Shown: positions 11,278-24,623 of the stretch, in pieces | Position numbering within the stretch: position 1 is the first letter of the stretch | Layout of the letters: each line of letters opens with the position of its first letter | DNA from: Mallotus nudiflorus | Lineage: Eukaryota; Streptophyta; Magnoliopsida; Malpighiales; Euphorbiaceae | DNA length: 64,000 nucleotides | Reading direction: 5' to 3' | Assembly (NCBI GenBank): GCA_947683625.1 | Contig: CANTUR010000067.1 | Span: forward strand, 1,341,501 to 1,405,500 | Notes under the pieces: generated by a model | Databases searched by the model: none | Told to the model about the DNA's origin: nothing | Seen by the model: only the letters and a program-made list of their open reading frames with translations | Position numbers and translations under genes: made by a program

Positions 11278-12616
11278 TTGTTAGGGGTTGTTGCTAAATT
11301 GACTATTAGGGTTTTTAAGTTAATGTTTTTGGGGGTTCAAATACATAAAGGGATTCTCAAGCTTATTCTTGGAGGTTCCATATCAATTAGTGAGATGTAT
11401 GGTAGACTTATTACTCCCATTAATTCTATAAGGAAACTTGGCAAGAAATTCTCAAATGAAGATGTCAACAATAAAGTCCTTGTGATTTTTCCTTAAAAGA
11501 TTTAGGAAGCCAAGAATACTTCAATTGAAGAAGCGAATGATCTTTCTACTCTTCCTACCAATGAACTTCTTGAAAAATCTCTCACCCATGAAATCAAAAT
11601 GAATTAAGTAGTTAAGGAAGAGAAGACCAAGAAAGACAAAAGTATTGCTCTCAAATTTAGTAGAGACACTAGTGATAGTGACTCAAATGAAGATGATGAT
11701 AAGTATGCTATGATTTCAAGAAAAATTAGAAGCCTCATTATGAAGAAGAGAAGAGCATTCAAAAAGCAAGACTTAAGCAACAAGGATCAAGTTATTTCTT
11801 ATGGATGCAACAAACCGGGTCATATCAAATCCAAATGGCCAAGGTTGAAAAAACTCGTCTAAAAGGATAAGAATTTCAAGAAGGAAAAGAAACAAGCATA
11901 AAAAGGAACTTAGAATGATTCTAGTGAGTCTAGTGATGATGACATCGATGGAGAAGTTACAAATCTTTGCTTCATAGCTTTGGAGGAACCTTTAAATGAT
12001 GAGGTAACTCTAAACTTTGAATCTAATGATGAAATGTTACTTGCTTATGTGAAGTTGATGCATAAATGTGGTAAATATTTGTCTAAAATTAATTCACTCA
12101 AAGAAATAGTAAAAATTCTAGAAAAAGAACTTGAGAAATTAGGAACCTCTAATGAAGAGTTAACCAATTCATTGAATGAAAGTAATTTTAAGAAAATTGA
12201 GATGGCAAATGAGAATGCAAAACTTATTGAGTAAAATGTATTTTTAGAAAATGAAAATGGAAATCTCAAGGAATCCATTTCTAGATTTAATATAGGAAAG
12301 GAAATTATTGATGAAATGATTTCTATGACTTCCACTCCTTTAAAATCTAAAAGTGGCATTGGCTGTGAAAACACTCATACTAGTTCATCAAAGGTTATAC
12401 ACCTAAGTACTCCAATTACAAAGATTTATAAAAAATTTAGTCGTAAAACCAATGGACCTAAAAAGTCTAATGGTTACAATATAAATAAATCTAGAGCAAA
12501 TAGCTCAAGAGGACCTAAGCCTAAGAGACCCAGTCATGCTCATTCACATGGTTTTCATAGTTTTAAAATGAAGAGCATGCACCAAATGCTATATGTCATT
12601 ATTGTGGTGTGATGGG
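11278..12616 (+). pseudogene. Copia-A Gag (broken)
   Basis: Copia-type Gag, the capsid protein of the particle. The order is MYGRLITPINSIRKLGKKFSN (capsid C-terminal signature, about 11395-11460), then a Lys-rich segment, a zinc knuckle remnant GCNKPGHIKSKW at about 11805-11840 (one Cys lost), an acidic stretch, a coiled-coil-like region with KINSLKEIVKILEKELEKL (about 12090-12150), a Lys/Arg/Ser-rich tail, and a second knuckle CHYCG just before the solo LTR at 12617. The main segments share one frame but are split by stops at about 11494, 11606, 11860 and 12232. The last knuckle is in another frame. The second knuckle continues after the solo LTR at 15683. Confidence 0.78.
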
Positions 12617-12799
12617 TGTTATAACCCAAATTTTATATATTATTAAATTAAAATTTGGGATTTGTAGTGTTAACAAATATTTTATTAATTTTCTATATTA
12701 TGGTTATTTTGTGGAATTAAATTCAAGTGTTATTATTTATTTTATTATATTATGGTATTAATATTAAATTGAGATTTAAAACTTAAAATTTTGGTCATA

Positions 12800-12869
<70 letters not shown>

Positions 12870-15677
12870 GTGAATAATGTTAATTTAGTATATTTAATAT
12901 ATTTTAATATTATGTGGTGAATTTAATTAGAAAAGTAAATATTTATATTAAAAATATTATTTTTTATATTATTTTGTCCTTTTCTCATATATATATATAT
13001 ATATAAACCAAAATTTTCCTTCCCCCTTTTCTTTTCCTTCCCTCCCCTTTCCTTCTCTTTCCCTTCTTCTTCTCTATTCTACATGAAACGCAGAAACACG
13101 CAGTGCACCACCAACAAGCACCCACGTCGCCGCTCACTGCTGCTCCCCTCTGCTCGTCATCACCACCACTTTCTCTTCTCTTCCTCCTGCTGCCATTTTC
13201 TTCCCTCTCCCTCCTGATTTCTCTCAGTACCGTCAACCTCTAGGTCACGCCAATGACGTTTTCAGCGTCGTCAAGGGTTAACACTGGTCTCATTTGAAAG
13301 CTTGTTTCTTGGGCTTCATTTTCCCAAGGTAATTCATTTGCTTAACCTTAAATTCAGCTTTAATTTTGTTAATTTCATTCTAGGGTTCATAATTTCAATT
13401 GTTAATTTTGTATTCAATTGGTTTGATTTTTGTTAAATTGAATTTAGATTAGTTAAATTGAAGTTGTAAGTTTTCCAAAAATGTGTTTAAATTCAAAATT
13501 GGAGATAGTTGAGATTTGAGCACTATTTTGAGCTCGATTACTGTTTACGGGGACTGTTTCGACTAAAAAATGTGTTCTATTTTTAATAAATTCTATGAAC
13601 TATTTTAAGCATGTTTCGTTAAGAAAGTTTATTGAAATTATGTTCCGATTATTTATTATAAATTTTTGAATCTTTATGTAAAAATTGGATTTTGGGAAAA
13701 ATTAGTATAAATTAGTAAATTTTGTATTTAATTGAAATTATTGTTAATTAATATCATAATTTTTGAGTAATAAATAGTATAAAATAATTTTTATGAATTA
13801 TTTACTACTTTTTAGCTAATTAATAATAATTTCCGAAAATATGTTCGAATAATAGTTTTATCTATTACTTTTATGATTAAATGGATTTTTAGCTATTTTT
13901 TATTATATATTTGGGCAATTTAAATAAATATTTGTAAATTATGCTATTTATTTTTGAATATTTGAAAAATGGATTTTATTAATATTATTTCATTATATTT
14001 GAGATTTTATTAATTATTTTGAAAATAAGTATTTTTAATGTTTTTATTATTTAAATAAGTTGAATTGTGGTATTTTATTTATTTTTGTAGATTTTAGTGA
14101 ATTATTAATATTTATTATTATATTATTAATTTTTGTGGATTTTAGTGAATGATTAATATTTATTATTATATTATTAATTTTTGTGTACATTGGTTCTCAG
14201 TTGGGTAATTTATGTAGTTCAGTGGCTCAACCCGAGAAGTTGAGCATTTTGTGCATTTGAAGTATGTTTGCGTGTAGAATCGGCTCTACTTTTAGTAGAG
14301 AGACGTCCATTTTATCGAGGAAACTCTACCAAATTTTCAGTAGAATTCTCGAAAAACATGACATTGGATCGGTCGTGAGTCTTCAATTTTTTGTTGAGTT
14401 GTGTCCTAGATTGAGTCATTCTTTAGAATTTCTAGAAGTATTAAATTAGGGAATTATCTCTAACATGTTATTATTTTCCTTAGTTGCTCCTTGTGATAGG
14501 GCTATCAGACCAGGCCAGTCGAGCCAGGGTCGAGTAGCGTAATAGAACAATGAGTTATTATTATATGTATTCATTGCATCTAGATTAAATATTATGAGCA
14601 TCCATATGTTTTTAATAAATATAAATTTAATTATACTCATTTCATTAAATGATATTTATTATTATTAATATTTATATATATGTTTCCATATATATAATTG
14701 ATAATATTTGTTTTAAATAATATATGTTGTCATATTTTATATTGAATTTTCATTATATTATTACGAAATGTTGTTTTGGAGGATAGTTGTAGAACGTGCC
14801 ACCGACCGGGTCACGCTAAGGCTGTTGCGCAACAATACGTTAGAATTAAGTTTTGAATTTTTACTGATTTCGGATATGAAAATTATGGTTATGGTGAATG
14901 ATAGACAAGGGGTGTGACTGCGAATCCTCAGTAGACTTGTAGGGTACTCGGGGACAATTAGCATCGATAGTGGAACTGCGATCCTCGGTTGACCTTTTTG
15001 TACTCAGGGCTAATTCATTGTAAAAAGTTGGACAAAAGAATGCTTTTGGAGTTATGGAAAACCTGATGGCTAATGATATTCAGTGTTGAGGTTGCGGAAA
15101 TTTAGAGATTTTACTCTGATCCTCCACTCAAAATTCTTATGCATTTATTATTATAATAAAAGTAGATTTTTAGCATATATATAAAATGCATGTATATACA
15201 AATAAATATATATATTATTATATCGATGCTTGAGTGTATATGTCTTTAGGTTGCATGTATATATATTATAATAATTCACTCAATGAGTTTTGACTCCCCT
15301 CAATAATTTTTTTTCAGGATTTTCTACTTTAGGCCTCCTACTAGAACTCTTCACCGAACTTTTTCCTCTCTGGCCGATTTATGTAAGTACCGAACCGTCA
15401 CTTCTCTTGTATTTTAGTAAATGATGTACTAGTAGTACTTTTTGTTGTTGTACCTATTATTGTATTATACAGTGTTTCTGTATTTAAATAATGTATAAAG
15501 ATATTTTATTATGTTATGAGATAAGGATTTATTTTATATTAATTAAAGTTTTAATTCTAAGTGATTTTGTGTTATATTTGCATGTGTTTTTATTTCTAAG
15601 GCTTGCTACGAGTTCTGAATTCATAAGAATTCTCATTCCCTAATACTGATCATGACTCCCTGATTTGAGTCGTGACA
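12617..15677 (+). repeat. Solo LTR of the gypsy family (3061 bp), TSD ATGGG
   Basis: Begins TGTTATAACCC and ends GAGTCGTGACA, the same termini as the full gypsy element but in the opposite orientation. It is flanked by perfect 5-bp duplications ATGGG at 12612-12616 and 15678-15682. Removing it and one ATGGG restores the copia-A Gag reading across the site. It contains (ATT)n, an (AT)n run at about 12990, a CT/GC-rich island at about 13020-13330, two direct copies of a CGATCCTC-GTTGAC unit (about 14915-15015) and a CTGACTCCCCTCAATAATTT block as in the other LTRs. Confidence 0.92.
12800..12869. repeat. (ATT)n microsatellite, about 23 units
   Basis: An uninterrupted run of ATT triplets inside the solo LTR. 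Confidence 0.97.
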
Positions 15678-15682
15678 ATGGG

Positions 15683-15956
15683 ACCCAAAAATTCTAGATG
15701 CTATATTAGAAAGATTCATTTGGGTTACTCAAATGATGAATTATTTCCTTATAGGTGTGCTTGGAATCCACAACATACAAAGAGAAGTGGTGTCTAGATA
15801 GTGGATGTTTAAGGCATATGACCAAGAAGGCCAACCTCTTCACTCATTTGGAAATGAAGAAAGGAGGAAAAGTTACATTTAGTGACAATGCTAAGGGTAA
15901 GATTATAGGCATTGGTTGAGTTAGTAAGAAAGACTCTACCTATATTAAAAATCTCC
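15683..15956 (+). pseudogene. Copia-A zinc knuckle end and aspartic protease (fragment)
   Basis: Continues the knuckle begun before 12617 (GPKNSRCYIRKIHLGY), then after a frame change gives the copia protease signature W-C-LDSGCLRHMT at about 15790-15830, followed by FSDNAKGKIIGIG. The catalytic Asp of DSG is present. The frame breaks at a TAG at about 15796 and a TGA at about 15916. The reading stops at copia-B (15957). The next copia-A coding resumes at 31401 in the GAG-pre-integrase region, so roughly 100 codons between protease and integrase are missing. Confidence 0.8.
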
Positions 15957-17187
15957 TGGTAGTGCTCAAGAGGGGACTATCTAACAATATTAAGAAATTA
16001 AAAGATATAAAGAATGTTAAGAAGGAACAATGATGAACACAAGAATTTAAGAAGTTTAGATTCTCAATAGTCCTACGTCTCCACCTAACTTCTCCCTAAG
16101 TTACGATTTTAAACCACCACAATCTATTTCCCTAGATTGATTTTTATAACTTGAGTTTTAGCTCAACTCAAACCTTACAACTTGAGTTTTCAAGGCTCAT
16201 TCAAAAAAAAAAAAACAATTCACAAGTTTTTCAAAGCTCATACTAAAACCAAATTCCCAAGTGTTTTAATGGCTAAACGCACTTAAATCAATTCCTTTAT
16301 AGTAGAATATCACTTCCCATTTTCTTAACCCGAGAAAATAAAAAAATAAGAATATCTATTCTAATACTTACCAACTCTCATAAGAGTTGTACAACAATAA
16401 AATGAGTTTTGAAAGAGTTTAGAGAGCTTAATTGAATACTTGAAAATATATAATGAATAAATAATTTTATTAACTTTAAAATAATTATCAGAGGTTATAT
16501 TTATACTTAAGCAATTCAATTATATCTGTTGGAAGTAATAATTTCATTCCTAACAAAATCAAAGTCTATTTGAATGTAATTTGGACTTTTGAGCTACAAT
16601 TTATCAGGTCTTGGTTAAGATTTCATTAGTCCTGGTCGAGATGAGCATTAAATAGTCATTACAAGCTGTTGTATTTGAATTTCTACATTGGTCCCAATCG
16701 GGATCACTTTGTCTTAGTCAAGACTACCTTGTCCCTAGAACCATCTCGGTTGGGATATTGGATAGGGATTAGTTGTGCCAAAAATTGAATTTTTGCTTGA
16801 ATTAGGTCCTAGTCGTGACCCTTAGTCCCGGTCGGGACTACCTGGTCTTGAGCAATGTCCCGGTAAAGACATATATCAGGATTGTTAATGTCTCAAAATG
16901 TAGGTTAATGTATAGTTTAGCTCTTCAGTCTCGGTTTTGGTCCCGGTCGGGACTGAGCTTGGGACATGTTCCAAAATTGCTAAAAATGTGCAATTTGGTC
17001 CCTATCTTGAATCCGAATGAGAAAATGCTTATAATGTCTTTCCAGAATGAATTTTTTTTGATAATTCATCATTATTTTAACTGCTAAATGATTTCTAACT
17101 TATACACACTTGAAGCAAATACATTAGTTGCTCAAAATTAAGTTTGTTAAGATTAAAATTAAGATTGATAAAATGCTAAGGTCAACA
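15957..17187 (-). repeat. 3' LTR of copia-B (1231 bp)
   Basis: Plus-strand edges are TGGTAGTGCTC and AAGGTCAACA; in element sense it starts TGTTGACC and ends ACTACCA. It pairs with 30191-31400. It lacks the run of G that follows CTAGAG in the other LTR. A cluster of GTCnnGATCnnGAC-like dyads lies at about 16605-16960. Confidence 0.9.
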
Positions 17188-17202
17188 ATCTCCACCTTTT
17201 TT
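17188..17202 (-). other. Polypurine tract of copia-B
   Basis: The minus strand reads AAAAAAGGTGGAGAT directly before the LTR start TGTTGACC, the usual SIRE-type arrangement. Confidence 0.8.
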
Positions 17203-18227
17203 ATTTTGACAAACTTATTTTTAGTCGGATAAAAATAATACAAAGTGAAGTGTGTGATGGATAACAATTGTGATAACAATGATGATATCAAATAAAATCA
17301 AATATATTTCTTTATTTCTTCCTCTATGAACATGGATATGATAAGAAATATAAATTTATAATTTATTCTCCATGATAAAAATATAAAATATATCATGAGA
17401 GAATTTATGACCTAACCTAACAAATTTATTAAAAACATAAAAACATGATAAAAAAAATGTTAGGCAAGGTGCAAGAAATAATTTTAAACATATATGTATA
17501 TAGTGCTACTAAAATGCATCATAAAAATAGTACATATAATACTTATATTGAAGCTAATTAAACTTAACTATCACATGATCATATAGAGCTTAGCTAGCTA
17601 AGTATACACAATCATGTGGCACTTAGCATATTACAAACACAAACACTAAGCACAATTATCATAGCTTCTTTTCCCCCTTTGTCAAAGATAAAAGGAAAAG
17701 AGAGAGATATAAATGGAAATAAACTTAAAGGAATAAAAAGTCCTTAGAGGAAATTAAAAGATCATGAACCAAAATAATGAAAAAAATAAAGATATACCAA
17801 ATCTTTATGAGATTTATGGCATACATAAACAAAGTAAACAAAGTAAGGCTAGCCACACTTACTATGTATGTATAAACAAAATAATATTCAAACAGTTTTC
17901 TCTCCCCTTATTTAAAAAAAATCACTAACATAACATATTTTTTAAAGAATTTTAGAAGAAAGTTATTAATTGAAGATTTAAAATTAGCTAAATACACATG
18001 TAAACTCAAATATTTCTCCCCTTTTATCAAAAATAAAAAAGAACGAATACTAGAGAAATTGACATTTTGAAGAAAGGAAAACTTCATTAATAGGGAAAAT
18101 TCATACAGTACAAAGATAAAATACTAAAAATAAATATAAAATAAATGAAACATAAATAAATAAAAAATGTGCCTAAAAATAAACTAGCAGCTAAAGGCTC
18201 ATATATAGAAAATAAACTAAACATATA
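17203..18227 (-). other. Copia-B non-coding region between third ORF and 3' LTR
   Basis: AT-rich with no gene. Short purine-rich blocks (minus-strand AAAGGGGAGAAA at about 18015 and GACAAAGGGGGAAAAG at about 17680) resemble extra polypurine tracts, typical of the spacer after pol in SIRE-like elements. Confidence 0.5.
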
Positions 18228-19080
18228 CTAAAAGTAAAACAAATAAAAGGTAAAAATAATATTCTTGAGGAGGAGACAGAGGTGGAGGAGGAATGAAGGA
18301 TGGATAGTGCATGAATATCCTTGTTGCTCATAAATATAGTGGACATCATGTTGGAGATGAGCAATGTTGGCATCAATTTGATTGAAGCGTACATTGAAAT
18401 TAAACTTCATCAAAGCGAGAATGGAAGTTGGTTTCCATCAAGTACATGCGTTCAAAGATTTGGCCTACCCAAAAGGATTCACTATCTTGAGCTTGAGCAC
18501 CTTGAGTTAATGTTCCTTCACTTCTTGTTCTTTTCCTTGGAGGAGCATCATGAGTTTAAAGTTCTTGTTCTTGTTCCCTAATGTCTTAACCTTCTTGCTT
18601 TTCTAATTCTTGAAATATAGCTTTAATATTTTCACTTGCTCCAAGGTCATGTTTCCAAACTCAAACTCCATTAATAGAGGTGCATTTTTTGGAGTTTTTG
18701 ATGAATGATGTATCAAGAAGTATAGGCTTGGTAGAAGTTAGAGGATCAAGATTAATTTTATAGAATTTAGCCAACTTGTTACAATTCCCCCAGTACAAAT
18801 TGCACCAATGTTATTATCACTAATTAGCCAAATTCTCCATTGTAAAAATCTTCCCAAAGTAATCTTTTCATCATGACAAAGGCAATAGAGAATGAAAAGA
18901 TCATTAAGAGAAAGAGTTTCATTAGAAAGAGCTCTACTATTAATAGAATAAGTAATGAAGTGGCGAACATACCAAAGTGCTTTGGATTTGATGTGTGAGG
19001 CTTTAGTATGTTCAGTGGAGAATTGAGGAGCATTAAGAGCTTTAATTTCATCCTAAAAAGAAAAAGTAAGCCAATGAGGG

Positions 19081-21209
19081 TGTAGACGGTGGGGTTTAGC
19101 CTGCATCTAAGATTTTAGCAACCGCGACACTGTTTAGGCTCAGGGCCTTAGGGAACACACTACTATGTCACTAAGTTATAGCATGGAGAAGAGGAGTCGC
19201 CACCCAGGGTAATAACTGGGATAATTTGATTGGTGGTACTCGATTATATAAAAGAAAGTTAGCACTAGAACCAGGAGATTCTGGGAACGGAATACTAATT
19301 TCTCTTAGTCTCATGTTCATTTAGAATAATTTTATAAATGATTATTTCATCCTCTAATTACATGAAAATTTATTTAAACACTTTTTTGACATCCATCTAA
19401 CCCTAGGCATCTAGTCAATAAAATTACACATAAAAAATGCACTCAAGATCATGTTGTCCTTAAGTCTAAACTATGTTAACTTTATTAAAAAGGTAGTAAG
19501 ATTTACATTTTATTTACAAGTGAGAAAGGGACTAAAGGTGGGCCTACATTTTTTATTAATTAGTGAGTTTAGATCTATTTATTTTAGTTTGTTTAAAAAA
19601 TGGGCTTAAGTTTATTTAATTTTAAAGGAAAGTTAAATTAATGGGCCTAAGTCTAACTTGGTTTTATTTTAAGTGAAATGTGGGTCTAGGTCTATATATT
19701 TTAAAAGAAATGAAATTAAGTGAGCTAAGTTAAATCTAAACAAGTTTTAATTAACTAAGTGGGCCTAAAATCTAATTAACCTAATGGGCCTAAATTAATT
19801 TTAATCATTTAAAGTCCTAGACCATTTTTTAAGCTTATTTAAAGTGAGTTGGACCTAAGCGTGGGCTTGGAGCCCAAAATAATATAAAAACCCAAAAACA
19901 CAACCCAAAACAAATAAAACATAAAAAAGGATCAAACAAACATTTTAGTGATTTTTGAGAAACCCTAAATCAATTACGTGCAAACCCTAAATTAAGCTAC
20001 TGCCACTAGTGATTTTAATTGATTTTTACCCAATTGAACCTAATTACTAATTGATTTTAAACGTAGAAAATTAAATCTTTCACTATTCCCACTACTGGGC
20101 TATTACAAACTACGTACAAAAATTAAAATTAAAAAATTATACACCCATGAATTAAAATAACTACACAAGATACCAAAATTCAAAATAAAGATAAAAATCC
20201 TAAGTTATATTGGAAAATAACACAGGTTCTTCCATGGACCTTTTGTTCGTCTAAACACAGGCTCCTCCTCAATTCACATTCGCACATTAAAACAAAAACA
20301 CATAAATAATCAGATTAGTAGTGAAATTGAATAATAAAAACAGTAACAAAATAAAAATCACAAAAAGAAAAGAATAGAAATGAATGGAATAAAAAAGAAC
20401 ATTGATGATTTTAGATGTTGTGCAAATGCTTTGAGATAGCCCCTTAGATTGGATTATCACCGTTAAAATTGACTTAGTATTGATTTAATTTTGGACACTG
20501 AAAGTATCCAAAATTAGGATTTTGAAAGACAAGGGTGTGTTCATGGTGTTCTTCGCGTCTAGATTTTTACAGTTTTCTTATGCGATAAGGTTTTTTTTTC
20601 ATAACTCTCTTCTCTCTTTCGCAATCTCTTTTTTTTTCTTTTGTCTTTTTTTTTTCTTAGTCTGTGTATGTGTGAGTTTCTCTCAGTTCATCCATCTGTG
20701 TCAGTCTAGAGCTCCCCTCGCACACATGCAGACTCTTTGCTTTTTAAAACCAAGGTCTGCCTACGTACTGACTTCCCAAATTTGCAAGAACGGTCTCATC
20801 TCTTCAAAACAAACAGATAGAGTTTTGATTTTTGAAAGTTATTTATGTATTTTGAACACATTGAAAATTTCATAAGATAATAATAATAATAATAATAAAA
20901 TTAATTTTTCAACCAATCAAAACACTAAAAAAATTTACAAAAAAATGAAAAAAATTACGTGAAAAAATTGAAAAGATGGGACTTTTTACGTGTTGGCATT
21001 GTATAATGCCGATCCTAATTTTTTTTAACTTTTAATTATCAAAAGACCCCTAAAAATTTGACTTCGTTGTAATCAAATCCTAAAAAATGTTGCAATTTTG
21101 TCCCTAAAGACCAGAAAATTGACAACCAAGTTCAATTTTTGAATAAATTTCATCATAGAGGCTTACGTCACAATTATGCACAATTGCATCCCAAAATTAG
21201 GTGCTTACA
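19081..21209 (-). repeat. Solo LTR of a second gypsy family (2129 bp), TSD GAGGG
   Basis: Plus-strand edges are TGTAGACGG and GGTGCTTACA; the minus strand starts TGTAAGCACCTAATTTTGGG, a start I associate with Tat/Ogre-type LTRs (family assignment from memory). It is flanked by perfect GAGGG duplications at 19076-19080 and 21210-21214. Removing it rejoins the copia-B third ORF. It contains a GAGTCGCCACCC motif at about 19195. Confidence 0.88.
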
Positions 21210-21361
21210 GAGGGTTAACTTGAATGTGTCCCTCTTGGGAAAAGCCAAAAAGAGTATCAAACTCTTAATGAGTCATGAAGCGATATCTTCCTTCCAATTT
21301 CAATCTCATGGAAAAGTAGGGATTAGCATCATCATTCTTGATGGAACAAAGAGTGTATGAT

Positions 21362-21801
21362 TGTAATATCCCGAGTTTTTAAATAATTTTAAATTACATC
21401 GGGATATGCAGTGTTAATAATTTTTATACATATTTTTTATATTTTTATAAGTTTGATATTTATTAAATCTAATTTTAATTATTTTATATTATTTTAAGAG
21501 ATTTACGTAAAAATTTTCTGGAAATTTTATTTTTGGAGAAATTAAAACGTAAATAATTTAATATTAATTATTTTAAATAGTTTTACGAATTTTCATGAAC
21601 TCATATATAATTTTAAAGTGCTAAATAAAATGTATGTATGTACATTTATTAAATTAAATTAGGGTTTAATTAATTAAATTAATTTTTATTATTTAGTTTT
21701 AATATTAATTAATTAATTATATATGTGTATATATTATTAAAATATGTGTGTGGTGTATATTTAATGTGTGTGAGATTATATATTATTATAATATATAGTA
21801 T

Positions 21802-21842
<41 letters not shown>

Positions 21843-23320
21843 TACATAATTATTTATCAAAAAACAAAAGTTAGAAATATTTACGGTTTTGCCATTGAAC
21901 CTTCTCCTTTCTTCCCGATCGTCCCTCACCCATTTCCGGCGACTGCAACTTGATTTCTTACCATTGGTGTGCCTCTTGGCTTTCCACCACCACTTCAAGC
22001 CTTTCCCAACACCTGAAGACTCCATTTCCGGTGTGTTTTGGCTGGAAAATCTAAGCATAGCCGAAATTCATCCCATCGCCGTTCAAGCCGATTCCAGCCA
22101 CCTCCATCGACACTGCCGATCTCTATCTTCTCCTTGAGTTCCGCTGAGTGTGATTCCAAGCTTTATTTCACTTAAAATGGTTTAGATTTCCCTAGGTTTC
22201 GATTTTATAATTTCAGCCATTTAGGGTTCTTGAATTTTTTGAGCTTCGATTTGATTGATTCAAACAAACTCCCTTCACAAACATTGATCCTTGTAGTTTA
22301 ATCTATACTCTAGAATTTTTGTAGAATTTTTGGAATTTATTTTGATTTTTAGGAAATTTTGATTATTTTATTAATATTTTCTAATTTTCAAAAATTAATT
22401 AATTAAATTATGAAATTATATTTTATGGTGTTTATAGGTGTTAAAATGACTTTTAGAAATTTATTTTTAATTTTAGTGAATTTTATATAATTATTTGGAA
22501 TTTATTTAATTTATGTAATTTTTGAAAAATTAGGTTAATTATGTGTTTTATTGAAATTAATTGATTAATTGAGTATATTTATTGATATTATTGAGTTATA
22601 TGTTGAGAAAATTAATTTTGAGTAATTATACTATTTTTGGTGAATTTTTGGTTAATTATAGTGAATTTATATATATAGGGGTATTTTGGTAATTTAACAC
22701 CAAATTGGCTAAAAATATAATTAAATTGGTTTTAATAGTTATTTAAGGTATAAAAATGATTTCTACAAATTATTTAGTATTTTTAACTAATTAAAACTAT
22801 TTTTCGTAAATTATTTTCAAATTATATATATAATATACGATTTTTCTAAATAAATGAGTTTTTATCGGTTTTTAACATGTTTTAGAGTTAATTAAGTAAT
22901 TTAGATTGATAAAATGTATTTTTATTATTAAATGGCATTTTCGGTATTTTTGTAATTATTTTGTGAATTGTGAACGTCGGTCGGTGAATTGTAGTTTGGA
23001 GTCCGACCGAGGAGTTATGAATTTTGTGTTAGTTCGAAGTGTGTTTCTTTGCAGGACCGGCTCTACTTTTTGTGTAGAGAGATGTCCGTTTTACAGGAGA
23101 GGTTCTGTCGGATTTTCGATAGAATTCTCATAAAACGTGATATCCGATTGAACTCTAATTCTAATTTTGTGTCTATTATTCTAGATCGAGTTTCTAGGAA
23201 TTTCTATTAGATTTATTTTGATTTTCTACTATCATTTGTTTGTTTAGTTGCGCTGAGACCAAGGCCTAATGGACCAGGCCCATCGGACCCATCTCGTAGA
23301 GTGCAATAACAGTGAGTTGT

Positions 23321-23352
<32 letters not shown>

Positions 23353-24623
23353 GTTTTAGGGTGCATATTTTAGATATGTATGGTTTGTTTTAATAAAGTA
23401 TGTATAAATGATTTAAGTATTACTTAGGTTTATTTTTGGTATATTTTCAACTATATGAATGTTTTATTAATAAATTATTCTTAAAATGTTTTTATGTATG
23501 TTCATGGTATATTTTTAGTTTATTTTGTAATTTAATTGGATTTATTTGACGTATATATACTCGAAATATACCTAGTTTATTTTTGGTATATTTCTAGTAT
23601 ATATATGGTTTATGTTGCTATTTTATTAAAATTCATGCATCATTTATTTATGAATGTATGTTTTATATAATAATGAAGGATATCAATAGAACGTGCTACC
23701 TAGTGGGCAGCACTAGGACCAAGTATGTACCAGTACGCTGATAGCATTTAGGCTTCATTACTAACCTATTTGTGGATATTGATTGGATTCATTTATCTGA
23801 TGTGTGATATGATTTGGGAGTGTGATTGTTGGAGCTCGGTTGACCAAGTGTCTCGGGGCCAATCACACTGACAGTCAGACTGCTGGAGCTCGGTTGACAT
23901 AGTGTCTCGGGGCCAATCTACTGTCCAAATGGAACAAGTGAATATATTTGGAATAAGTGAGCCTGTAAGGCTAGAGTGTTGTCTAACACTGCTTGAGGTT
24001 GCGATTTACTAGGGTTCTATTTGATCTTTCATAAATAGTGATTTTTAGTAAAAATATATAAAATGATTTCGTTGCATCTGTGTGTATTTGCTTGTTTATA
24101 CTTATTATATATACTATTGACTGTGTGCATTGTAATTTAGTATGCATGTATACATATATTATAACAATCACTCAGTGAGGTCTGACTCCCCTCCGTTGAC
24201 TATTTTTCAGGAGATTCATCATCTTCAAACCTCAGTAGCAGACCCATACGCCGGATTTCTTCCGCCCCGGCTTCACTATGTAAACTGCTTATTTGAGCTT
24301 TACTTTATAATCTAGACACTGTAGTAGTTGTAAATAGTTGAGGGGTTTATGTATTATATTTGTGTGAGTAATGTATTTCAAATATTTGAACTGGAATTTG
24401 TATTAAAAGTTTATTTATATATAAGTTAGAGTTGTTTATTTAAATCCATTGGTGGATATTTACTTTATCTTATTTATGATTTTATTTTCACTGAAAAATA
24501 TATTATTTATGTTATTATTATTATTACATGTTTTATTTTATTTTAAGGCTTGCTATGGGTTCCGGATTCGAAAGAATTCCCGTTCCCTAACGCCGATCAT
24601 AGCCCCTATTTTGGGTCGTGACA
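21362..24623 (+). repeat. Solo LTR of the main gypsy family (3262 bp), TSD ATGAT
   Basis: Begins TGTAATATCCCG and ends GGGTCGTGACA, as in the full element at 150-10920 but in the opposite orientation. It is flanked by perfect ATGAT at 21357-21361 and 24624-24628. It shares the (AT)n run (about 21803-21835), the GC-rich island (about 21890-22140), a second (AT)n at about 23323-23352, two direct copies of GGAGCTCGGTTGAC...GTGTCTCGGGGCC (about 23830-23925) and CTGACTCCCCTCCGTTGAC (about 24184). Confidence 0.95.

Noticed and set aside
12985..13236. 83-codon minus-strand frame rich in Arg, Glu and Lys
   Set aside because: Low-complexity reading of the CT-rich island and the (AT)n run in the solo LTR.
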